A stretch of 64,000 nt of DNA. It comes from CAADGN01 sp035443945 (GTDB taxonomy: Bacteria > Planctomycetota > Phycisphaerae > Phycisphaerales > UBA1924). The stretch's first letter is position 1. Every line of letters begins with the position of its first letter. The notes beneath the pieces were generated by a model that searched no databases, was not told the origin of the DNA, and worked only from the letters and a program-made list of their open reading frames with translations. Position numbers and translations under genes: made by a program. The stretch spans positions 1-64,000 of the forward strand of contig DAOMNQ010000003.1 in NCBI GenBank assembly GCA_035443945.1, written 5' to 3'. Shown here piece by piece: positions 25,064-33,812 of this stretch.

Positions 25064-26902
25064 TCAGCCCTTTCCCAGTCCGGCCGCGGGACGCGGGAGC
25101 GCGAGCGCATCCCCGCCCAGGGCGCGGTGCTTCGATCTGATCCGTTCGATGGCCGCGGCCGCGTCGCCCGTCGGCGCGGCGCCGGCGTGCCGATGCAGCA
25201 CCGCGGCCCGCGTCGCGCAGTCGAGCAGCAACGCCCGCAGGCGCGCTGCGTCCTCGTCCGTTTCGCGCCGGATGCGCTGGTGAAGTTCCACCGCTACCGC
25301 CGCGATCGCCTCGTCCTCGGCGGCCGCCAGCGCCTCGTCCAGTCCGGGGGCGCGGCCTTCATGCGCGATCCGAGCAACGGCATGAGCGAGCGACTGCATC
25401 CGGGGCGAAGCGTAGCCCGCGCCCAGCAGGCCGTCGCGCTGCTCCTCCGAGAGCGTCTCCCACAGGCCGCCGTCGCACAGAAGGCACCCCAGGGCGGTCT
25501 CCGCCGGCCCGAGCCGCGCCGTCCCCGGTCGGTCCGTCGCCGCGGCTTCGCCGGAGTCGCCCGCCTCACCATCCGGCCTGCGCTTCGCCCCGGCCCGAGC
25601 GCCCTGCGCGAGCGTGCGGTCGTCCAGCCCGGTGACCTCGCTCAGCCTGCGGATGACCAGTTGCCGCCGGATCGGCTCGGCACGCGACAGGCCCAGGTCG
25701 CTCAGCAGCGCCAGTTCCTCCTTCGTCGCGCGTTCGAGCGCGGACAGCCCGGCCCCCGCCACGCGCTCGCGCAGCCGCTCGAACCGGTACTCGAGCAGTT
25801 CGACCGATGCGTCGATCACGCGCCGGAAGACCTCCGCCCCGCCCGGACGCTTCAGCAGTTCGTCCGGGTCCTTGGCGTCGGTGTGCCGGCTGAGCGTCGC
25901 GATCCGCACGTCCACCGGCTGCGAGAAGAAGACCTCCGCGGCACGGTCGGCCGCCTTCAGCCCTGCTGTGTCGCCGTCGAAGAGCAGGACGATCCGGTCG
26001 CAGCGGGTGCGCAGTTCGGCCGCGTGCTGCTTCGTGAGCGCGGTGCCGAGCGTGGCGACCACGTTCTCGAACCCGGCCTGGTGGCACGCGATCGCGTCGG
26101 TGTAGCCCTCGGTGATGATGGCGACGCCTTCGCGCTGGATCGCGCGGGCGGCCTGGTGGAGGGCGAAAATCGCCGAGGACTTGTCGAAGACCGCGGATTC
26201 GGGCGAGTTGAGGTACTTCGGGTCGTCGTTGTCGTCGATGCGCCGCCCGCCGAAGGCGATGACGCGCCCGGCCTTGTCGTGGATCGGGAAGGTCAGGCGG
26301 TTGCGGAAGGTGTCGTACCACCCGCCGTCCTTCTCGCGCAGCAGGCCCGCGGCCACGAATCGGCGCACGTCGAGTTGGCGCTGGCGCAGGCGGAGCAGCA
26401 GCCCGTCCCAACGGTCGGGGGAGGCGCCGAGGCCGAATCGCTCGACCATCTCCGGCGAGATGCCGCGCCGCTCGATGACCGAGCGGGCCGGCGCGCCGTG
26501 CTCGTCGTGGCGGAGGAGGGTCTGGAAGAACGCCTGCGCCTCGGCGTTCGCGCCCAGCAGGTCTGCACGCGAGAGGCCGTCCGCGGAACGAGGCGCATCG
26601 CGCCGCGTCAGTTGGACTCCGGCCCGATCGGCGAGGTACCGCAGGGCCTCGGGGAAGTCCATGCGGTGGTACTTCTGGACGAATGTGAACACGTCGCCTC
26701 CCGCGCCGCAGACGAAGCAGTGGAAGATCTGCTTGGCCGGGACGACGTTCATGGAGGGCCGGTGGTCGTCGTGGAAGGGGCAGAGGCCGACGTACTCGCG
26801 CCCGCGCGCCCGCAGCGCGACGTGCTCGCCAACGATGCGCGCGATGTCAGAGGCGTCGCGCACGCGCTCGCGGTCGGTTCTTTGTGCGTTCTGGTCGGCC
26901 AC
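25064..26902 (-). CDS. dnaG: DNA primase
   Basis: Synthesises RNA primers at the replication fork. The zinc-binding CHC2 module is clear (YVGLCPFHDDHRPSM and IFHCFVCGAGGDVFTF). The catalytic core has FDKSSAIFALHQAARAIQRE-type segments and the TOPRIM acidic residues in IITEGYTDAIACHQAG and VLLFDGDTAGLKAADRA. The C-terminal third, about 200 residues with an acidic linker, corresponds to the helicase-interaction domain and is poorly conserved. The start is uncertain: the GTG at 26902 (VADQNAQRTDRERVRDASDI) places the conserved N terminus correctly, while the open frame extends to 27148 through a low-complexity stretch. rpoD follows downstream. Confidence 0.94.
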   Translation of the reverse strand: MADQNAQRTDRERVRDASDIARIVGEHVALRARGREYVGLCPFHDDHRPSMNVVPAKQIFHCFVCGAGGDVFTFVQKYHRMDFPEALRYLADRAGVQLTRRDAPRSADGLSRADLLGANAEAQAFFQTLLRHDEHGAPARSVIERRGISPEMVERFGLGASPDRWDGLLLRLRQRQLDVRRFVAAGLLREKDGGWYDTFRNRLTFPIHDKAGRVIAFGGRRIDDNDDPKYLNSPESAVFDKSSAIFALHQAARAIQREGVAIITEGYTDAIACHQAGFENVVATLGTALTKQHAAELRTRCDRIVLLFDGDTAGLKAADRAAEVFFSQPVDVRIATLSRHTDAKDPDELLKRPGGAEVFRRVIDASVELLEYRFERLRERVAGAGLSALERATKEELALLSDLGLSRAEPIRRQLVIRRLSEVTGLDDRTLAQGARAGAKRRPDGEAGDSGEAAATDRPGTARLGPAETALGCLLCDGGLWETLSEEQRDGLLGAGYASPRMQSLAHAVARIAHEGRAPGLDEALAAAEDEAIAAVAVELHQRIRRETDEDAARLRALLLDCATRAAVLHRHAGAAPTGDAAAAIERIRSKHRALGGDALALPRPAAGLGKG

Positions 26903-27349
26903 AGATGTTGCGTCCGTCAGGCCGGTCGAATGCCGGCGTGCTCCCGAACCAAGCGTCCTGCTGGTCACGACGGGGAGCGGACGGTGTCCGCGCGAGAGTC
27001 CGTGTCTAGCCGCGCGTGGCGTGCGCCCATCCGAAGGGGCGCTTGTTGCGCGGACGGCCCCGCTTTCGGCATCGCTCGGGAACGGTGCTGCCCGCCGGGA
27101 CGATGCCCTGACGGGACGATGGGCGAGCGACCCCGCTGGTCCAACCATGCAACGCTAGCACAGGTTCGGCGGGAATCAACGATTCCGGAGAGCGACGCCC
27201 GTAAATCGTTGTTCGGCAAAGACTTATGAGAATCAGCCGGGGTCGGCGGCACCGCAGGGCATCCGTGTTCGTAGATTAGTAGGTTGAGGGTCGCGCTCGG
27301 CTATCGGACGAGAGTGGCCGCCCGCGGCCGGATCGGGGAGACTCGTGAC

Positions 27350-27619
27350 ATGGAACGGCGGCGGATCGTCTTCCGTGGGCACGTGCAGGGCGTCGGCTTT
27401 CGGGCCACGACGCGTCACATCGCCCAGTCCTACGCCCTGACCGGCTGGGTCCGCAACGACCCGGACGGGGCGGTTACGGTCGAGGTCCAGGGCGAGGCTC
27501 CGGAGATCGAACTGTTCCTGATCGACCTGCGCGAGCGGATGAGCGGGTTTATCCGGGATGAACGGGCCGACGGGCTGTGCGTCATCGAGGGCGAGACGGA
27601 GTTCCGGGTGTTGCCCTGA
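27350..27619 (+). CDS. acyP: acylphosphatase
   Basis: Small cytosolic enzyme (89 residues) hydrolysing acyl phosphates. The signature HVQGVGFRATTRHIA contains the phosphate-binding loop with catalytic Arg18, and GWVRND contains the catalytic Asn36. Length is normal for the family. The ATG at 27350 follows GGGGAG; the longer upstream frame is not conserved. The gene is divergent from dnaG across about 450 bases and is followed 45 bases later by the HAD gene on the same strand. Confidence 0.93.
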   Translation: MERRRIVFRGHVQGVGFRATTRHIAQSYALTGWVRNDPDGAVTVEVQGEAPEIELFLIDLRERMSGFIRDERADGLCVIEGETEFRVLP

Positions 27620-27664
27620 TGCGTTCGCGCTCCCTCGGCGTAGCATCGGCCCCCGAGTCTTTCC

Positions 27665-28357
27665 ATGCTGATTCTGTTCGACATCGACGCGACGCTGGTG
27701 ACGACCAGCGGTGTGGGCCGCCACGCGATGGCCGAGGCCGGGTGCCGGCTCTACGGGTCTGCGTTCACTCCGGACGGCGTGGAGTTCGCGGGCCGGCTCG
27801 ACCCGCTCATCCTCGCGGACCTGCTGACACGCAACGGGCTTGAGCCGACGCCCGATCGCCGGGCGGCGATGCGGCGCGGTTATCGCGAGGCGCTGGTTGA
27901 AGGGCTGCGCACGCCGGGGATCGCGCGTGCGTTGCCGGGAGTGCATTCGGTGGTGGATGCGCTGGCGCGTGAGGCGGGGGTGACGCTCGGGCTGCTGACG
28001 GGCAACTTTGAAGAGACGGGTCGGCTGAAACTGGGGGCGTGCGGGCTGGAAGCCGACCGCTTCCGCGTGCGGGTCTGGGGCGATGAGTCGCCGCACGAGC
28101 CGCCCAGCCGCGACCATCTGCCGGCGGTGGCGATGGAGCGCTACGCGGGCGTGCTGGACGGGCCGGTGCCGGCGGATCGCGTGACGATCGTGGGCGACAC
28201 GGTCCACGACGTGGCGTGCGCGAGGGCGAACGGATGCCGATCGCTCGCGGTGGCGACCGGCTCGTTTCCCGCCCACACGCTGCGGGCCGCCGGTGCGGAC
28301 GAGGTGATGGCGGACCTGAGCGACGTGGCGGCGGTGGTGCGGTGGTTGCTGGCCTGA
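27665..28357 (+). CDS. HAD-superfamily phosphatase-like hydrolase
   Basis: Protein of 230 residues with the haloacid dehalogenase fold and a helical cap (C1 type). Motif I is LILFDIDATLV with nucleophile Asp6 and acid Asp8; the usual DxDGT is DIDAT, Ala replacing Gly. Motif II is LGLLTGNFEETG with the Thr, a Lys supplies motif III (LKLGACGLEADRF), and motif IV is VTIVGDTVHDVACARANG. Closest overall to phosphoglycolate-phosphatase-like members. The substrate is unknown. Predicted cytosolic, possibly co-transcribed with acyP. Confidence 0.87.
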   Translation: MLILFDIDATLVTTSGVGRHAMAEAGCRLYGSAFTPDGVEFAGRLDPLILADLLTRNGLEPTPDRRAAMRRGYREALVEGLRTPGIARALPGVHSVVDALAREAGVTLGLLTGNFEETGRLKLGACGLEADRFRVRVWGDESPHEPPSRDHLPAVAMERYAGVLDGPVPADRVTIVGDTVHDVACARANGCRSLAVATGSFPAHTLRAAGADEVMADLSDVAAVVRWLLA

Positions 28358-28408
28358 GCCGCGGGGCGCGGCGGGCCGCGGTCGGTAGACTGCACAGGAG
28401 GTCCGGAG

Positions 28409-29164
28409 GTGTACGAAATGTCGGCGAGTTACCGGGCGCTGTGCTCGGACTTCTACGTGAACCAGAAGGTGAGCCTGAAACTCGACCTGCCGCGCGGGCG
28501 CGAGCAGACGCTCGAACTCTTCGAGCGGCTTCGCCGGCAGTACCCGTCGATGTCGCACTTCCGGCGCTACCGCGAGGAACTCTCGCTGGACACCCCGCCG
28601 GGCGAGTCGCCGCACAGGTGGGTGGCGGTGCGGTCGAACTCGATCCGATCGGGCGTGGTGAACGGCGACTCGCTGGGCGACGCCTACGGCCTGCACCGGA
28701 CGGTTTCCGAGATCGCGCCGTACTTCCTGAGCGTGAGTCCGTTGGACGTGGACTTCGTCGAGTTGCTCTACGGGTTCGACCTCTCGGCGGGCGGGAACCA
28801 CGACTCGATCGTGGCAAGCGCGCTGCTGGGCGGTTCGCCCCTGGGCGCGTTGGCCGAGATCCCCGGCGCGGGTCCGATCGACTGCCAGCCCGTGCTGGGG
28901 CTGGCGCTCGGCGGGGGGGGGGAATACGAGGCGTACTTCGAGGTGCGGACGCGACCCGCCTCGGGCGAGGACCGCGAGCGCGAGCGCGGCGAGGAGCCGA
29001 TCAGCGTCTACCTGACGGTGCGGCGCAACGGCCCGTTCGGCGAACTGAGCGAACTGCCCGAGACGATCGCGACGCTCGCCGAGCGCGGTGAGGAACTTAT
29101 CGACTCGCGCGTCGTGCCCACGCTCCTCGTCCCCATACGCGAGGCGATCGTCTCCGGGCTGTAG
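28409..29164 (+). CDS. conserved protein of unknown function
   Basis: Soluble protein of about 250 residues, not recognised. It has no signal peptide or membrane helix. Segments include ALCSDFYVNQKVSLKLDLPR, TLELFERLRRQYPSMSHFRR, the aromatic SVSPLDVDFVELLYGFDLSA and a C-terminal ERGEELIDSRVVPTLLVPI. The start may be the GTG at 28409 (AGGAGG seven bases before) or the ATG three codons later (GGAGG eight bases before). Codons for GLALGGGGEYEA include a run of ten G (28913-28922), a potential slippage site. Same strand as the HAD gene with a 51-base gap. Confidence 0.7.
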   Translation: MYEMSASYRALCSDFYVNQKVSLKLDLPRGREQTLELFERLRRQYPSMSHFRRYREELSLDTPPGESPHRWVAVRSNSIRSGVVNGDSLGDAYGLHRTVSEIAPYFLSVSPLDVDFVELLYGFDLSAGGNHDSIVASALLGGSPLGALAEIPGAGPIDCQPVLGLALGGGGEYEAYFEVRTRPASGEDRERERGEEPISVYLTVRRNGPFGELSELPETIATLAERGEELIDSRVVPTLLVPIREAIVSGL

Positions 29165-29191
29165 CGGGGGCACGGAGGCGGCGACCGCCCG

Positions 29192-29575
29192 ATGCAGACC
29201 CAGACCCTCGACACCGCGACGCTCGTCCTCGCCATCGGGGGCATGATCCTCGCGCTCTCGTTCGGGGGCGTAGCGATCATGGCGCTCCGACGGCGGATGC
29301 TCGCCAAGGACGCGCCGACAGCCGAGGAGGGGGCGGGCATGCTCGACTCGCTGCGGGCGATGCGCGCCCGCGGCGAACTGAGCGAGCACGAGTTCCAGGC
29401 CGCCCGCGCCGCGTTCCTCTCGAGAGCGGTCCGATCCGCGGTGCCGGGCGCGTCCGAGCGCGGCGATCAGGAGTCGAGTCCGAGAGCACGCGGGGGAACG
29501 GATGGCGAACGCCGCGCCCCGCCCGGCGTCGACCTGACCGGCGCGCCGCTGCCCAGGCCGACGGACCGAGAATGA
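29192..29575 (+). CDS. small single-pass membrane protein with SHOCT-like motif
   Basis: A 127-residue protein. Residues about 10-32 form one membrane helix (LVLAIGGMILALSFGGVAIM) followed by basic residues, so the C terminus should be cytoplasmic. MLDSLRAMRARGELSEHEF resembles the short SHOCT-like helical hairpin (LxxLxxLRxxGxITxEEFxxxKxxLL). The tail is disordered and rich in Pro, Arg and Gly. Function unknown. It lies 27 bases after the previous gene and 125 bases before clpX. Confidence 0.65.
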   Translation: MQTQTLDTATLVLAIGGMILALSFGGVAIMALRRRMLAKDAPTAEEGAGMLDSLRAMRARGELSEHEFQAARAAFLSRAVRSAVPGASERGDQESSPRARGGTDGERRAPPGVDLTGAPLPRPTDRE

Positions 29576-29700
29576 CGGCGTTCGCGCGCGAAATTCTCGG
29601 CCCTTGTGCGGCGCGAGAGTAGAGACGCGGGGCGCGCACGCCGATAGACTCCTGTTGCCCCGCCCGAGGGCGTGCGTTTACCGGACCGAGCGAGGGATTC

Positions 29701-31035
29701 ATGGCAAAGAACCGCAGCGACGGCAGCGATCACGGCCCGGGCGACCACGGCGAGAGCGGGGGATTCCGCGGGCGCAAGGTGACGACGTGCTCGTTCTGCG
29801 GCAAGACCAGCCGCGAGGTCGGGCCGATGGTCGAAGGCCCGAGCGAGGTCTACATCTGCCCCAACTGCGTGGACCTCTGCCAGAACATCTTCCGGCAGGA
29901 GCGGCGCCGTGTCAGTTCCGCCAGCAGTGCGCTGAGCGACATCCCCTCGCCGCGCGCGATCAAGGAGTACCTCGACCAGTACGTCATCGGGCAGGAACTG
30001 GCCAAGCGGTCGCTCTCGGTCGCCGTGCATAACCACTACAAGCGGCTGCTGCACGCCGAGAGCGAGGACGCGGGCACGATCGAGATCGAAAAGAGCAACA
30101 TCATGATGATCGGGCCGACGGGCAGCGGCAAGACGCTGCTCGCCCGCACGCTCGCCCGCCTGCTCAAGGTGCCCTTTGCCATCGGCGACGCGACGACCCT
30201 CACCGAGGCCGGCTACGTGGGCGAGGACGTCGAGAACCTGCTGCTGCGCCTGCTCCAGGCGGCGGACTTCGACGTCGAGGCCGCCCAGCGCGGCATCATC
30301 TACGTGGACGAGATCGACAAGATCGGCAAGACCTCGCACAATGTCTCCATCACGCGCGACGTCTCGGGCGAGGGTGTGCAGCAGTCGCTGCTCAAGATGC
30401 TCGAAGGCACGATGGCGAACGTGCCGCCGCAGGGCGGGCGCAAGCACCCCGAGCAGCAGTACATCCAGTTGGACACCCGGAACATCCTGTTCATCTGCGG
30501 CGGGACGTTCGTGGGGCTGGAGGACATCATCCGCCGGCGCATCGGGCAGACCCGCATAGGGTTCAGCACCGCGCACGCGCGCGGCCCCGGGCTTGTCGGC
30601 GCGAGCGAGGACGGCGATTTCAGCGTGCTCTCGAAGGTGCAGACGGAGGACATCATCGAGTTCGGGATGATCCCGGAACTCGTGGGCCGCCTGCCGGTAA
30701 TCACGCCGCTGGAGCCGCTCTCGGTGCCGGCGCTGATGCAGATCCTGACCGAGCCGCGAAACGCACTCGTGCGACAGTACCAGCACATGTTCCGTCTCGA
30801 AGGCGCAGCGCTGACGTTCACCGATGGCGCGCTGCGCTCGATCGCCGAGAAGGCCGTGAAGCGAAAGACCGGCGCGCGGGCGCTGCGGGCGGTGATGGAA
30901 GAGTTGATGCTCGAGATGCTCTACGAACTGCCCGACCTCGACAACGACGGCGTCGAGTACGTCGTCGATGAGTCGGCCGTGCGCCGCAAGCCCTCGCTCG
31001 CCGAACTGCGTCTGCCCCGCAAGGAATCGGCGTAA
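29701..31035 (+). CDS. clpX: ATP-dependent Clp protease ATPase subunit ClpX
   Basis: AAA+ unfoldase of 444 residues that feeds substrates to ClpP. The N-terminal zinc-binding domain has Cys30 and Cys33 (TTCSFCGKTSREVG) and YICPNCVDLC. Walker A is MMIGPTGSGKTLLART near residue 138, the pore loop GYVGEDVE, Walker B IIYVDEIDKIGKTS, and the SRH/arginine-finger region ELVGRLPVI. The C-terminal small domain has KTGARALRAVMEELMLEMLY. The length is typical. No clpP lies adjacent. Confidence 0.97.
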   Translation: MAKNRSDGSDHGPGDHGESGGFRGRKVTTCSFCGKTSREVGPMVEGPSEVYICPNCVDLCQNIFRQERRRVSSASSALSDIPSPRAIKEYLDQYVIGQELAKRSLSVAVHNHYKRLLHAESEDAGTIEIEKSNIMMIGPTGSGKTLLARTLARLLKVPFAIGDATTLTEAGYVGEDVENLLLRLLQAADFDVEAAQRGIIYVDEIDKIGKTSHNVSITRDVSGEGVQQSLLKMLEGTMANVPPQGGRKHPEQQYIQLDTRNILFICGGTFVGLEDIIRRRIGQTRIGFSTAHARGPGLVGASEDGDFSVLSKVQTEDIIEFGMIPELVGRLPVITPLEPLSVPALMQILTEPRNALVRQYQHMFRLEGAALTFTDGALRSIAEKAVKRKTGARALRAVMEELMLEMLYELPDLDNDGVEYVVDESAVRRKPSLAELRLPRKESA

Positions 31036-31093
31036 GGGTGGAGCATCTCACGCGGAGGCGCGGAGGCGGGGGAGCCTGCGGGGGAGTGCACGC

Positions 31094-32017
31094 TCAGGCA
31101 GGCTGGGGGGCGGGCTGCACGTTGCCGCGGGCGGACATCAGGCCCTGGATGGCGAAGCCAATGACGGCGACCAGCCCCCAGGTGATGAGCCAGCCGGCAG
31201 GGGTGCGGTCGGCCAGGCCCGCTCCGGGAAGGTCGTGGGTCTGGGCGATCCAGGCGACAGCGGCGAGCCAGAGGGCTGAGCCGGCGACCGCGCTGATCGC
31301 CGCTGCGGTCCGGCGCGGCCAGACGAGACCGACAAACAGACCGGTCAGTCCGCCCGCAAGCCCGGCCAGCAGGATCCCGCTCCGTTTGGCCGGGTCCATG
31401 CCGAGAAAGGCATCGCGGACGTCACTTACCCCGGCTTCGATGGCCAGCGGACTCGCGGACAGGGTTGCCTGTGGTGGCTCGGGCTCGGGGGCTTTGGACC
31501 GGATGATCGTGCCGCTCGGGAGCATCACGAACTTGGCTTGGAGGGGCTGGCTTTGTGCCTCGGTTGGGTGGGCGACGGCGGCCGTGGGCTTGACGAAGTT
31601 CGAGCCGAGCGCCGGACCCCATGCGGCGGCGGTCGCCAGGACGCCGATGGCCGCGAACGTGGCGGCAGCGGTCGTGGCGACGACCATCCTGTAGAGCAGC
31701 AGGGCGGCTCCGAGGCCGAGCAAGGCTCCGATGCCGACCCCGGCGGCGAGAGGGGGCTGGTTCTCGGCACCTGAACCGGCCGCGCTCACCATCAGCGCGA
31801 ATCCTGCCCCGGCGCCCAGGACCGCACCTGTGAACGCCGCCGCGGGTTTCATCAGTTTCGCGCCGAAGAGCCAGAGGGCGACTCCGACCAGCGCGGCGAC
31901 GGCGGCGGCGACGAGGCCCAGCCCGACGGACGCCTGGTCCGCGAACCCGGCCAGCGGGTCAGCCCCGGCGGCAAGCCCGGCGGCGTCAAGAAGTTGCGGC
32001 GAGAATCTCCCCTGCAC
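31094..32017 (-). CDS. multi-pass membrane protein of unknown function
   Basis: Membrane protein of about 307 residues, not recognised. Two clusters of hydrophobic helices are visible: four near the N terminus (including GLVAAAVAALVGVALWLF, GVGIGALLGLGAALLLY and AATFAAIGVLATAAAW) and about three near the C terminus (SGILLAGLAGGLTGLFVGLV, SALWLAAVAWIA, LITWGLVAVIGFAIQ). They are joined by a polar loop of about 100 residues containing VMLPSGTIIRSKAPEPEPPQ. The start is uncertain: the GTG at 32017 is used because the much longer upstream frame is antisense to pheA. It is convergent with clpX. Confidence 0.65.
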   Translation of the reverse strand: MQGRFSPQLLDAAGLAAGADPLAGFADQASVGLGLVAAAVAALVGVALWLFGAKLMKPAAAFTGAVLGAGAGFALMVSAAGSGAENQPPLAAGVGIGALLGLGAALLLYRMVVATTAAATFAAIGVLATAAAWGPALGSNFVKPTAAVAHPTEAQSQPLQAKFVMLPSGTIIRSKAPEPEPPQATLSASPLAIEAGVSDVRDAFLGMDPAKRSGILLAGLAGGLTGLFVGLVWPRRTAAAISAVAGSALWLAAVAWIAQTHDLPGAGLADRTPAGWLITWGLVAVIGFAIQGLMSARGNVQPAPQPA

Positions 32018-32167
32018 GATGATACTGTTCGGCAACGGCGGGCTTCTGTTTCGTGGCGGTTCGCTCAAGTGCCTCGACCAAGTTGCGGGGGTGGCCGATA
32101 AGGGGGTACCCCATAGGACGCGTACCGACTGGCTGAACTTTGGCGGTTCGCGCCCGAAGCGATCCAC

Positions 32168-33400
32168 ATGGCCAAGAAACGGGCGAAAAAAAAGGCATCG
32201 AAGAGCCGTCCGCGCGGGCGGAAGGGATCGGAGCGGTCGCGCGGCGTGGAGGGGAGCACTCCCATTCCGGCGAGTGAGCGACCGCGCGACACCGCCGCGC
32301 TGGCCGAGTTGCGACGCAAGATCGACCGGCTCGACGCCGCGCTCGTGAAGATGCTCAACGAGCGCTCTCGGCTGGTGGTGCAGGTCGGGCGGCGCAAGCG
32401 CGGCTCGGGCATCCCGATCTACGCGCCGCACCGCGAGGCGGAGGTGCTCGAGCGGGTGCTGCGGGCGAACCGAGGGCCGCTGTCCGGCCGCACAATCGAG
32501 GCCGTCTACCGCGAGTTGATGAGCGGCTCGTTCTCTCTCGAACAGCCCTTGAGAATCGGGTATCTCGGCCCGCCGGGGTCGTACTCGCACCTGGCGGCGG
32601 TCCGGCAGTTCGGGTCGTCGGTGGCGTATGAGGATTTGCACGAGATCGCTGGTGTGTTTACGGAGGTCCGGCGCGGGCACGTGGACTACGGGTTGGTGCC
32701 GATCGAGAACTCGACCGGCGGCGGGATCGTCGAGGCGCTCGACGCCTTCCAGCGCAACGCGGGCGAGGTGTGGGTGTACGCCGAGGTGCAGTTGGCGGTG
32801 CACCACGCCCTGCTCGCCAACTGCGAGCCGAGCGCGATCCGGCGGATTCACTCCAAGCCCGAGGTGTTCAGCCAGTGCCGGACCTGGCTGGCGACGCAGT
32901 ACCCGCAGGCGGAGCAGATCACCGCGGCCAGCAGTTCGCGGGCGGCGCAGACTGCGGTGGAGGAGAACCGGGTGGCCGAGTCGATCGGCGCCCAGCCGGG
33001 TTCGGCGGCGATCGGGTCCGAACTGGCCGGCAGCCTCTACGGCCTGAAGCCGCTGTTCGCCCGGATCGAGGACAACCCGAACAACATCACGCGGTTCTTC
33101 GTCATCAGCCGTCACCGGGCCAAGCGGTCCGGCGACGACAAGACCTCGATCATGTTCAACACGGCGGACAAGCCGGGGGCCTTGGTGGAGGTGCTGGGGG
33201 TCTTCCACCGGGCGGGCATCAACCTGTCCCACATCGACAAACGCCCGAGCGGCCGGACAAACTGGCAGTACACCTTCTTTATTGATGCCCAGGGGCACCG
33301 GGACGACCCCGGGATGGCGGCCGCGATCCGGGAGTCGGAGACGCACTGCCGGGAGTTGTTCGTGCTGGGAAGTTACCCCCGTTCGCGTCGGATCCTGTAG
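32168..33400 (+). CDS. pheA: bifunctional chorismate mutase / prephenate dehydratase
   Basis: Converts chorismate to prephenate and on to phenylpyruvate in phenylalanine synthesis. After a Lys/Arg-rich N terminus of about 40 residues (MAKKRAKKKASKSRPRGRKG) comes an AroQ chorismate mutase (LRRKIDRLDAALVKMLNERS, VYRELMSGSFSLEQ), a dehydratase domain (IGYLGPPGSYSHLAA, VDYGLVPIENSTGGGI, catalytic Thr-Arg-Phe in NNITRFFVISR) and an ACT regulatory domain (KPGALVEVLGVFHRAGINLS). The Phe-binding ESRP motif reads DKRP here. The basic N-terminal extension is unusual and could bind nucleic acid or be disordered. Confidence 0.94.
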   Translation: MAKKRAKKKASKSRPRGRKGSERSRGVEGSTPIPASERPRDTAALAELRRKIDRLDAALVKMLNERSRLVVQVGRRKRGSGIPIYAPHREAEVLERVLRANRGPLSGRTIEAVYRELMSGSFSLEQPLRIGYLGPPGSYSHLAAVRQFGSSVAYEDLHEIAGVFTEVRRGHVDYGLVPIENSTGGGIVEALDAFQRNAGEVWVYAEVQLAVHHALLANCEPSAIRRIHSKPEVFSQCRTWLATQYPQAEQITAASSSRAAQTAVEENRVAESIGAQPGSAAIGSELAGSLYGLKPLFARIEDNPNNITRFFVISRHRAKRSGDDKTSIMFNTADKPGALVEVLGVFHRAGINLSHIDKRPSGRTNWQYTFFIDAQGHRDDPGMAAAIRESETHCRELFVLGSYPRSRRIL

Positions 33401-33426
33401 TCCCGGGTCGGGTTTCGGGAGGGGGC

Positions 33427-33455
33427 TTGGCGCGGGGGCGGAACTCTGGTATGGT
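33427..33455 (+). promoter_or_regulatory. candidate promoter for the giant surface-protein gene
   Basis: TTGGCG (33427-33432) and TATGGT (33450-33455) are spaced by 17 bases. The -10 hexamer is identical to that proposed for tRNA-His. This would give a leader of about 350 bases before the ATG at 33813. The rest of the gene-free stretch 33401-33812 is GC-rich with no gene and no recognised riboswitch. Confidence 0.45.
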
Positions 33456-33812
33456 GGGGTGCGTAGGGGCCTGACAGACGCGGGTCCGCGCGGACCCGCT
33501 GACCTGCTGCACCGCCGGGAGAACGGCCGACGACCCCCGCTTGTCGTCGGTGCCCGGCCGAAGGGTGCGGCCCCGAAGGCCGAGTTGTGCGATGTCGCCG
33601 TTTGGCATAGCCTGTGGCCTCTCCGCCCGTCGCGAGCATGGGTGCGCGCGGGGACCGTTCCGGCGCGAGCCGGGGGGGCATGGGCGGAGCGCCAGACTCG
33701 ACCGACCCGCACGGCTCGGTGAGCGTTGCGGGGAGTCGCCGGCCGGCGTGCAGGAGCGTCGGCCCGCGTGTGGAACGGTCCCGGACCATTGCTTGAGTGA
33801 TCAGGAGTCGCC

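Noticed and set aside
25127..27229. 700-codon plus-strand ORF antisense to dnaG
   Set aside because: dnaG has zinc-finger and TOPRIM motifs in the reverse frame; the plus-strand peptide is a compositional shadow.
33456..33812. Riboswitch in the long leader of the giant gene
   Set aside because: No conserved riboswitch core could be recognised by eye; only generic GC-rich stem potential is present.
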